Part shown: in pieces, positions 55,871 through 64,000 of the stretch
Layout of the letters: each line of letters begins with the position of its first letter
How positions within the stretch are numbered: position 1 is the stretch's first letter
Source of the DNA: Pomphorhynchus laevis
Lineage: Eukaryota > Acanthocephala > Palaeacanthocephala > Echinorhynchida > Pomphorhynchidae
NCBI GenBank assembly: GCA_012934845.2
Contig: WNNJ02003440.1
Coordinates: 248,001-312,000 of the forward strand
Reading direction: 5' to 3'
DNA length: 64,000 nucleotides
Position numbers and translations under genes: made by a program
Notes under the pieces: model-generated
What the model was told of the DNA's origin: nothing
Seen by the model: the letters and a program-made list of their open reading frames with translations, nothing else
Databases searched by the model: none

Positions 55871-56194
55871 TTGGATTCCAATATAATATATGTTATAATA
55901 TAGTTATTATAGCATATATATATGTATATCGTTTTCAGAATATAAAATTAATTTATTTTTCTAAGGCATCTTTAATATCTGCTAAATCTAGATTTGTATA
56001 AAGCGTATTAAAATCGTACGTATCTATATTCTTAAAATTTATTCCTGTTGTTTGTTCAAAAAATTCTTTTGTAGAATTAATACTGAAATAGTGTTCTTTA
56101 AACCTTACAATTCAAATCAGCTAACTAAGTCTACGCATTTAATATAATTATAAAATAAAATTTATTCCTTTTGTGTGCTTTAAAAATTCTTTTG
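55871..56194 (-). pseudogene. Second Penelope-like RT fragment and module end
   Basis: 55980-56100 repeats the palm start (minus strand; GIKHYF...-like and TLYTNLDL-like sequence) beyond the start of copy I, so another copy lies in tandem. 56113-56160 is the module end AATCAGCTAACTAAGTCTACG. 56158-56194 begins a third RT piece that is cut by the insert at 56195. Confidence 0.55.
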
Positions 56195-56393
56195 TTTTTT
56201 TTTTTCAAAGAAGATACTTTATTACCAACATACAAAGAATTGATTACCCTCAAATTGGCCCTTACCTTGATAATAATATTTTAAATGCAATGTTCACCTT
56301 TGAATTAAGACGGCTGTTTGCATCAAGTGGCTTGAGGAATTAGGGCTATCAGTAACCCCGATGAGCAACGTTCTACAAAAATTCATTTTTGAA
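56195..56393 (-). other. Retroposed poly(A) transcript fragment
   Basis: On the minus strand the insert ends GGTAATAAAGTATCTTCTTTG followed by a run of about 12 A: a polyadenylation signal and a tail. It is flanked by 38-base near-identical direct repeats (56158-56194 and 56394-56431), consistent with target duplication by a LINE machinery. About 190 bases of transcript remain. No known RNA or coding region is recognised; 3' UTR of a host mRNA or a SINE are both possible. Confidence 0.5.
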
Positions 56394-56750
56394 AATTTAT
56401 TCCTTTTGTCTGTTCTAAAAATTCTTTTGTAGAATTAATACTGAAATAGTGTTTTATATCAGTATTAATTTCGATTATCCTACAATATTTTTGAAGTGTG
56501 CTTTAATTACTTTAAGTATTTTATTCATATAAACAGAAAGTGGTTTTAATGTATATTTAAAATCACTACATATGAACCTAGGTCTTATTGGATTTTTATT
56601 TAATTTTGGATTCCAACATAGTATAGGTATAGTTTCATTATCTGATTCAATTTTTATACCCTTCTTATCCATTATAGAACAATGACTTTAAATAATTGTT
56701 TCTAAACTTAAATCACCACTTTGAAGGTTTAACTTTTGTTAGATATGCGT
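56394..56750 (-). pseudogene. Penelope-like RT N-terminal part, interrupted by the RTE
   Basis: The minus strand reads MDKKGIKIESDNETIPILCW, NPKLNKNPIRPRFICSDF, TLKPLSVYMNKILKVIKAH near 56690-56490: the part of the RT upstream of copy E. 56700-56750 continues other RT sequence and is split by the RTE-like LINE; the same sequence resumes at 60208 (TATTGATATTATAATCATTA). Confidence 0.6.
56740..56750. repeat. Target-site duplication, 5' side of RTE
   Basis: TAGATATGCGT, identical to 60197-60207. Confidence 0.85.
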
Positions 56751-56829
56751 CTCGGGGCCTAGCTAGTGCTACCGAGCGCGATCCCGGGTTGCGGATAGGG
56801 GAAGAGCCTTCAGATATGGAGGTTAGCTA
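56751..56829 (+). promoter_or_regulatory. Structured RTE 5' end, possible HDV-like ribozyme
   Basis: Helices in the order of an HDV-type double pseudoknot can be drawn: CTCGGGG (56751) with TCCCGGG (56782-56788), two G-U pairs; TAGCTA (56760) with TAGCTA (56824-56829); hairpin GTGCT-accg-AGCGC (56766-56779); hairpin CCTTC-agatat-GGAGG (56807-56822). HDV-like ribozymes are known at the 5' ends of some RTE elements. The first base is C, and I cannot place the catalytic cytosine, so this is a candidate only. Confidence 0.35.
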
Positions 56830-57022
56830 CGACATAAGCAAACAACTGTTTGACGAATAAGTAGTCGCGGGCAATTAGTGGATGTGCTATGACGGTGGCG
56901 GATTCAGAGTTGGCACTCTTGATTCCTAAAAATACCATCAACCAAATACGGGCTAGCATATTAACATGGCGAGATTGTCCCGCCATTAAATAAGGACTTG
57001 CCCCCTTGAGTGTGGCGAACTC

Positions 57023-60000
57023 ATGTGGTATCCCAGCCTACAACAAACATCAATGAAAGTAAACCCGAAGAAACTACATATGCAAAAAATGCAAACAACT
57101 CCCGATCAAACTAATTTTGTGAGTCCGACTAGTCATGCGATCCCTGAGTGCCTAACCAGGGATGAAAACAATCTTCCAAAATCACCCTTACGAAACAAAA
57201 AGTTGAAGATTGCGACTATAAATGTAAGAACACTATTACAACCCGCTCACACGATCTTATTGGCCAGAACTCTAGATATCCGTAACATTGACATATACTG
57301 TGCAACTGAGTGCCGTATTCCAGATTCTGGATCGGTCAACGTCGGTGTCCTTGACAGCTCACGATACTATACAATGCTCTTTTCTGGACCCACGGATGGT
57401 TCCGGTCGACGTGGTGTAGCCATTCTGATTCAGCCATCTATTATGACCTACTTGATTGACTGGAGTCCAGTTAGCGACAGATTAGCTTCTGTACGACTGA
57501 GAGGCAAAAATTCACACTGGACTGTCATTTGTGCATATGGCCCAACAAATGCTACGATTCCTGTAAAAATTGATGAATTTTATCAGAAACTTGATGAAGT
57601 TCTACTGACAATTCCCTCACGTGATTTTCTTGTAGTCGCCGGCGACTTAAATGCTCAACTTAGGTCAGGTGAATTGACCGTACCCTTTGTTGGAAAACAT
57701 GGAATTGGCAAAATGTGTGCAAACGGTAACACACTGCTTGATTTGATGTGAATGCATCGTTTGATAGCTATGAACACTTGCTTCCGGCACCGGAAACGGC
57801 ATCTGGTAACATGGACATATCCTAACGGCGAGGACCGCAATCAAATTGACTTTATTCTGGTTCGTCTACGGTGTAGAAAAGCCATCACAAACTGCCGTTC
57901 GTATTGGGGAATTGATGTATTGACAGACCACTCGCTAGTAATAATGGATATTGAAGCAACATTCAAACCCAAGTCACAAAGGTCAAAGTTAATACAACCA
58001 GAAGTACGGCTACTAGAAAACGACTACATACGTAGTAGATACATTGACTGTGTATCACGCAAGCCTGAGTTTAAGTTTTTACCAGTATCGGATAGAAATG
58101 AAGATGTTTGTCAGATTGGTGAACGATGGTCAACACTCAAGAACGCACTATATTCTTCGGCTCATGATATTCTTCCTTATCGCAAAAGTCGTAGGAACGA
58201 TTGGATAAGTGCAACATCTATAATGATCTCCGAACAAAGAAAGTTAAGCATGGCTGCAGGAAATAACGTAGAGACGACCACTCTTACTCGCAAATTACGC
58301 GCCAGTATACGTCATGATAAAGAGGAATACTGGACAAAACTTTCAAACCAAGCCCAAAAGGCAGCTAACAATGGTAATGCGCGTAAGTTCTTTGGTCTCA
58401 TAAGAAGATACTACACACCTACACAGCAGAGTGGAGTCACAGGGTTGTGGAATATCAATATGTCACATAAAATATTCGAAAAGTCTGCACGGTTAGAACG
58501 CTGGAGAGCTCATTTTACAAATCTCTACAAGAGGACAGACACTTCAACAAACTCATGTAGTAATGACAAATCCTGGAGTCGCCAAGTATGTACTATGCAT
58601 ACAGAAGTATTAGAAATCGACGGCAACCCCCATCAAGTATTGAGGTCAGTCAAATAATTAATACACTGAAATGCGGAAAATCTGCGGGACATGATCAAAT
58701 ACATCCAGAATTTCTCAAATATGGTGGTCCTAAAGTTGTCAAATATTTGACCGATTTGTTCCAATGTATCTGGAATCACAATCAGGTTCCCATGGACTGG
58801 CAAACTTCAGTTATAATTCCAATACTGAAGAAGGGGGATGCTTCATTATGCTCGAATTATCGACCCATATCTCTCCTACCTGTAGTATATAAAATCATGG
58901 AAGGCATAATTCTGAACAGAATTAGGCCGTTACGGCAAATTCAAACAAGAGAAAATCAAGCTGGATTTAGACCAAATCGAGGATGCATTGATCATATATA
59001 ATATATTACATATATTACTATTTTTGGATTTCGAGTCGGCGTTTGACCAAGTTAATCGACTATTCATCTGGAAGCTCCTCCATACCTTAGGCATTCCTAA
59101 ACACCTGTGTGAACTTATCGGTGCAATGTATGAAAATACTGTGTCAGTCGTGCGCGAATACGGTTGTACTGGAATTCCGTTTCCTGTCAGTACAGGTGTT
59201 CGACAGGGGGAGTACTATCACCAGAACTATTCAACATTCTCATCGATCATCTCCTATGGAAAACGCTCGACCTGCACAGTGAAGGTATACACCTGCATCC
59301 GAGCAATATGCTGCTTTCTGATCTAACGTACGCGGATGATGTAGTTGTACTGTCAGAATCATTTGAGGATGCGCAACGTACAGCAACCCGCATAGGCGAG
59401 ACAGCAAAAAATATGGGTTATTCCTTAACTTACCGAAATGTAAACTACTCGCCGTAAACTCCCCTCCGTTCTCAGTTATTATTGATGGTATAACTATTAA
59501 ACAGGTACAATCTTTCACCTATCTTGGATCAGTGTTTTCCGTAGACCGCCGATGTGACTACGACATTCGAAGCCGGATAATAAAGGCTGGTTTCGCCTTT
59601 TCGCGTCTAAACTCCCTCTGGCGTGATAATAATGTATCTATTAAAACAAAGATCCGAATATATTCGTCTATTGTTCGTCCAGTACTACTGTATGGATCCG
59701 AGTTCTGGCCTGAAAAACTTACAACAAATAATCAACTTGCTGTTTTTGAGCGACGATGTCTACGTAGAATTGCAAAAGTCAATCCACTCGATCATGTATC
59801 GAACGCAGAAGTGTATTCTCGATGTTCACTCAACGTCTCCGTGTCTGATTTGATTCGGAAAAATAGACTGCGCTATCTTGGCCATGTACTTCGGATGCAA
59901 AGAGATAGACTCCCAAAGTTATCTCTGTACTTGGACCCGGAAGAATCCTGGCGACGCCCCAGAGGTGGTGTTCGTAAGAATCTAAAGATAACGATTGAAG

Positions 60001-60166
60001 ACAATGCCAAGAAAATACTATTCAACTACTCGAACATTGGCTGGCGGAGATTTAAAAGAAGATGGAGACAAGAACTGGAAATGGTGGCTCAGAATCGATT
60101 GTCCTGGACTCATTTTGCTACTTCACTTTGGTTTGACTTTATTTTCGTCTTCTTGATGTTGTAACT
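57023..60166 (+). pseudogene. RTE-like ORF: AP endonuclease and reverse transcriptase
   Basis: The endonuclease domain 57200-57960 shows LKIATINVRTL, ATECRIPDSG, AGDLNAQLRS, and (after an in-frame TGA at 57749-57751) NQIDFILVR and TDHSLVIMD. The RT shows AGHDQIHPEF, YRPISLLPVVYKI, QAGFRPNRGCIDHI, FLDFESAFDQVNR (catalytic D), GVRQG and LSPELFN in different frames, and LTYADDVVVLS (catalytic DD). The C-terminal domain has RYLGHVLRMQRDRLPK and WRRPRGGVRK. Breaks: the TGA, a frameshift near 58640, a break near 59000, a frameshift near 59205 and one near 59455. The short run of breaks suggests a moderately recent copy. The start used here, 57023, is the first ATG after the structured leader. Confidence 0.8.
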
Positions 60167-60196
60167 CATGATCTGTAAGGTCTAGTGGTTTAATAA

Positions 60197-60207
60197 TAGA
60201 TATGCGT
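60197..60207. repeat. Target-site duplication, 3' side of RTE
   Basis: TAGATATGCGT, identical to 56740-56750. The interrupted Penelope-like sequence resumes right after. Confidence 0.85.
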
Positions 60208-60501
60208 TATTGATATTATAATCATTATAATAAAATTATCAAAAAGTTTGATACCTAAAAAAAGTTTGATAACTAATAAACACACAATAAATAACATACA
60301 TAAATACACGTGCAATCATCCATCGAGGTATTAAAACTAACAAGTTCCCGCAAATTTTGGACTGCGTTACCTTCTACGACCAACGACGACAACCACCCGA
60401 AAGAATCTTAGGATCACGACAATCGACTTCCAATAATCTCAAGCAGTCATCCCGAGATATATGGGATCTTACTTGACGCTCTAACCGGCGCTAAAGAGGT
60501 C
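60208..60501. other. Penelope-like remnant and B6 leader
   Basis: 60208-60240 continues the Penelope-like sequence split by the RTE. The rest, to the ATG at 60502, has no gene and is probably the 5' UTR of B6; its composition becomes balanced from about 60330. AAAAAGTTTGATA occurs twice (60239 and 60259). Confidence 0.45.
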
Positions 60502-62995
60502 ATGCCAAGAGGTAAACCGGCGAGCATCGTCAGATGCTGTACGTGCCACGGCCAAGCAGCGAAATGCAAAGGTTGCAAGTGTGCGCGGGCAGGAAAGCCA
60601 TGTTTTAACTGTTCGGCTTTGCACTACTGTAATCGGCCAAGTTCTTTCGCTGCTAACCAGGCTCAGCAGTCTGTGGCTTTTGGCAACGATCACAGTGTTA
60701 ATCGGTTGCTTCCTAGCTCAAATGACGATGTACATAATAGGACACACTTCACAACGTTAGATGATCCATCATACGATGGAAATGCCGCTAGACATACTGA
60801 CACATTCATCAATGCTTATGAGGAGACAAAATTTTGGAGTAATTGAACTCCAAAAATTACTCCACTACCCGGAGTAATTGAACTAGAGCTTTACAAAGCA
60901 GGAACTCTGAGCAGCTTAATCCAAATACAAAAAAAACTCCTTGTACATTCGGAACTGCTAGATGCGGCTGCAAGATCCTTCAATGGACGTTATATTTGCT
61001 CATATTGGACCAGGTGATATTAAAATCTCATCGAAACGTACACATGGGAGTGGTGGTCCATCTGGCATGGATGGGAGCGCCTGGCGTGCACTATTGAATG
61101 ATTTCGTACAGAGCTCACATAGACTGGCCGAAAGTGTAGCCAAATCCGCAAGACAACTTGCAACAAAAGAGATACCGCATCGTTCGTTGAAACCATTTCT
61201 CGTGAGCCGGCTTATACCGCTAAATGAAAACCCGGGAGTTCGTCCCATTGGTGTGGGTGAAGTTTTAAGAAGAATAATAGGAAAAGTTTTGGTGGCAGTG
61301 GTCAGCAAAGATCTTCAAAATGTAGCTGGGGCGGAACAGCTATGCGTAGGACAACGTTGTTCGACAGAAAAGATAATTCACTCTGTTAGAAAAGCATATT
61401 ATGAGGATAATCAAACGTGTGTGCTTTGTGTCGACGCTACAAATGCATTTAACAACATAAACCGAGCGCTTTCCATTTTAAATATGAACAAGATATGCCC
61501 TTCGCTTACACAGATTTTAAGAATTTGTTACAGCTCAAATCCCGAACTACCATTACGGGACGACACCATTCTGTCAATAGAGGGATTTAGTCAGGGCGAT
61601 CCTTTAGCCATGGCCGCATTCGGAGCAGCCACACTCCCATTGATAAGAGAACTGAGCAGTCGTGTACCTAACATCCTACACCGTTGGTATGCGGATGATG
61701 CCACTTGCATAGGAAGACTAGACGGAATTTTGGAACTGTGGTCTGTGTTGGTAGAAGTTGGACCCAAGTGTGGTTACATAGTAAATCCAGGCAAGTGTAA
61801 ACTCCTTGTACATCCGGAACTGCTAGATGCGGCTGCAAAATCCTTCAATGGAACACATGTTCAGGTGAATACTGAAGGGTCAGAGTTACTGGGATCCTTC
61901 ATTGGTCAATCAGATTTTGTAAAGAAAAAGATAACCTAGAAAATAAATACTTGGATTGGAGATATTGATAAACTTTCTGAGATTGCGTCAGTCGATGCTC
62001 AAATTGCGTATGCTGGTTTATCACAGGGACTGCAGTTTCGATGGTCACATCTATCCAGTACTACATCTATTGAAACCGGAACATTTCTAGTGCTGAAAGA
62101 GTCTATATTCAATCGTCTGATACCGAAAATATTTGGTGTAAATCATTGGCCAGAAGAGTTGTCTGACGTATGTTCACTACTGTTCAGACTCGGGGGTATT
62201 GACATTTCGGATCCAAACGATATGGCTTATGCGGCATATCGATCCTCCTTGGAAATATGTGGCCCATTCATGAGTGATACTGAAGGAACAAATTTATCGT
62301 CGAGGGAAGCAGAGTTGAAATTAGAGCTCAAGTCAATGCTCGAGAATTATCACCTTACTAGGAAGCAGCACATAATCTCACAAACTCGTACAAACTGGAA
62401 ATACATCCTCGCATGTGCTTCAAATAATGGAGCTTCATCATGGCTATTAAATCGTTATTTCGAAAAACGAGATTATTTCAGGGATGCATTTGTGGCAAGG
62501 TATGGTTTTGAGTTCGATGCGACAATTGAAATGTGTTGTTGCGGGGAAGTTTTCACGACAATACACGCATTATCCTGCCAAACAGGTGGTGTTCCAATCA
62601 CTCGACACAATATTGTCCGAGATATACTCGCTAATTCCATCAAGGAGGTGTGTTATCATGTCACAGTGTAACCTAAATTGCAAATTGTTGGAAACGCGGT
62701 TTAGTTTGAGCATTCGACAACAACTCGTGCATCAGATGCAAGATTAGATATTGCATATAGTAGCTTGGAATATGGAAACGTGGAGCGATCCTTCTTGGAT
62801 GTATGCGTCTATAACTGCCTTGCCTCGTCATACGTTTCCGGTCCGGCTGCGGGATTTGAATATCATCAATCCAGGAAACGAGCAAAGTACGAAGAGCGAG
62901 TGTCAAGAATTGAAAGAAGATGTTTCTATCCATTAGTGATGACATCCAGCGGAGGCATCGGGCCAGATGCTAACAAAATTATACAATTAATCGCG
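60502..62995 (+). pseudogene. RLE-type retroelement family B, copy B6
   Basis: The N-terminus 60502-60846 is MPRGKPASIVRCCTCHGQ, then CKGCKCARAGKPCFNC: a dense Cys cluster of CxC type likely to bind zinc. The usual linker is missing; a rearranged joint (60840-60990) leads into the RT, open over 60962-61935: THGSGGPSGMDGSAW, GVRPIGVGE, CVDATNAFNNINR (motif A), GFSQGDPLAMAAF (motif B), HRWYADDATCIG (motif C). After a lone in-frame TAG (61936-61938) the frame continues to 62671: GASSWLLNRYFEKR, CCCGEVFTTIHALSC and VPITRHNIVRD. After two more stops come ARLDIA, ERSFLDVCVYN and FEYHQSRKRAKYEERV, the RLE nuclease. It is the least broken family B copy. Its 3' end abuts the CR1-like LINE at about 62995. 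Confidence 0.75.
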
Positions 62996-64000
62996 AGAAA
63001 GAGGGTATCAAAGGATCGGAGACGGTAGTTGTTGGAGTAATTAGGAACGTTGAGTAAGAGGGTATGACAGGAACGAAGCGATAGCGAGGTGGGGCGAGTA
63101 TCGTCTAAGAAAGGAAGGTTGATGAACGATGGGGAGCCGACAGCGATGAGACGAAAAGTAACGAGAAGGCGGAGTTTGATGCGGATGTGGATGGTGGGCC
63201 AGGAGAGTTGGGCAAAATATGTGGATGTGTGGTCGAAGCGACGGAGACGAAAGAGCACTCGAACGGCGGTGTTGATTATTCGTTGTAGAGGTAGGATTAT
63301 GGATTTTGAAGAATTGGCGAAAAGGCTAAGTCAGTAATCAATTTTAGGGAAAAGAAGCGATGAAAGAAGATACATACAAGAACGGAAGTCGATAAGGGGC
63401 CGGATACAGCGGATGTCACGGAGAATTAAGTTAGACGAGCGGACCTTTTCACGAACGAAGGGTTTAAGGGAAAGGTGATCATCGAAATGGAAGCCTAAGA
63501 AAGTGAGATTGTGGACTATATGGATGATCGATGAGGCAAAAGATACAATGGGAGGAGATATGCTTGGTTTACGGGGAAGGATCCACATTATTTTGGACTT
63601 TTCGGCATTTAGAACGAGATGGAGATTGGAGAGACGTTTGTAGATAGAAGAAAGACAGTTGGAGGCAGAAATGCCGATATCGTGTATGCGATGTGCGGGT
63701 GCATGAGCATAGATTAGAATGTCATCGGCGTATTGCATGACGTTAAAGGAGTAAGGTTTAATAAATAGAGAGAGATCGCCAAGCAAAAGAGAGAAAAGCA
63801 GGGGACCTAGGACTGAACCTTGTGGAACCCCGCAAAAAATAGGGATGGGAGGGGAGGATGATGAATTAGAACAGACGCGAAAAGAACGGTCGGATAGATA
63901 TGAGGCGAACCAAGCTACGGAGGAAGAAAAGCCGTAATCATAACGAAGGCGAGAAAGGAGGACGGAGTGGTCGACAATGTCGAATGCGGCGGAGAGGTCG
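62996..64000 (-). pseudogene. CR1/L2-like LINE reverse transcriptase, cut by window edge
   Basis: The minus frame is open from the window edge to about 63334: DLSAAFDIVDHSVLLSRL (catalytic D), SYLSDRSFRV, GVPQGSVLGPLLFSLLLGDL, NVMQYADDILIYAHA (catalytic DD), LNAEKSKIMW and NLTFLGFHFDD. After a stop or frame change near 63330 the C-terminal region continues (63258-62996): VLFRLRRFDHTS, LSWPTIHIRIKLRLLV, RSCHTLLL and YRLRSFDTLFLAIN. These are the motifs of CR1/L2-type LINEs. The balanced, G/C-rich composition contrasts with nearly all of the window and suggests a recent arrival. The 5' part lies outside. Confidence 0.75.

Larger units (their letters stand above)
56751..60196 (+). mobile_element. 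RTE-like LINE, near full length
   Basis: A 3.45-kb non-LTR retrotransposon in plus orientation: a 5' UTR with strong potential structure (56751-57022), one ORF with AP endonuclease then RT (57023-60164), and a very short 3' end TTTAATAA. An 11-bp target duplication brackets it. The compact 3' end, single ORF and C-terminal RLRYLGHVLRM-type domain are typical of RTE-group elements. It interrupts a Penelope-like copy, so it is younger than that copy. About five disabling changes are visible. Confidence 0.8.

Noticed and set aside
56751-56830. tRNA gene
   Set aside because: A-box- and B-box-like words are present, but no acceptor stem or cloverleaf can be drawn, and the sequence is the 5' end of an RTE-like LINE fixed by its target duplication.

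Overview
The window reads as intergenic, probably heterochromatic, DNA from an AT-rich animal genome; an arthropod, perhaps an insect, is the best guess, but nothing fixes the species. I find no convincing host gene, tRNA, rRNA or CRISPR array. Almost everything recognisable is retroelement, much of it nested. The elements fall into groups. (A) An APE-type LINE with a zinc-knuckle ORF1 and an endonuclease/RT ORF2 (I/Jockey/R1-like), in four near-complete copies plus fragments and a divergent relative. (B) A LINE-like element with one long ORF: an N-terminal cysteine cluster, an RT with a 'DAxNAFN' motif, and a C-terminal restriction-like endonuclease (RLE); six copies or pieces. (C) A second RLE-type RT family ('QQGD..GP', 'WYLDNATIG'), three pieces. 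(D) One nearly complete RTE-like LINE. (E) A CR1/L2-like LINE at the right edge. (P) Penelope-like RTs with a conserved non-coding module, many copies. One old broken Ty3/gypsy-type LTR retrotransposon lies among them.

Layout. 1-775: Penelope-like debris. 1007-8785: LINE A1 (minus) and A2 (plus), head to head. 8830-12330: the LTR-element fossil. 12400-20600: fragment A5, then A3 (minus) and A4 (plus), again head to head. 20682-24004: B1 joined to C1. 24085-26409: an A-related LINE with AT-saturated blocks inside its ORF. 27256-30291: B2. 32110-37700: Penelope-like copies C and D with B3 between them. 38253-42350: AT-rich DNA with a fold-back. 42352-43998: Penelope-like copy E, the longest open RT. 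44975-46203: A6. 46255-52324: pieces of P, B and C, and two duplications. 52327-53213: a hairpin-rich element with terminal inverted repeats. 53226-56750: a tandem cluster of Penelope-like modules and RTs. 56751-60197: the RTE-like LINE, inserted in a Penelope-like copy with an 11-bp target duplication. 60502-62995: B6. 62996-64000: the CR1-like LINE.

The most interesting signals come from comparing copies. The ORF1 stop codon of family A lies in a hairpin kept in four copies, usually with a GNRA-type hairpin just before it and ORF2 starting roughly 30 nt later; this suggests an RNA element for ORF2 translation. The Penelope-like module can form a pseudoknot and recurs in tandem. Family B pairs a CxC cysteine cluster with an RLE nuclease. 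The 0.9-kb element at 52.3-53.2 kb is built of many small hairpins between long inverted repeats. All coordinates without a sharp boundary are approximate.
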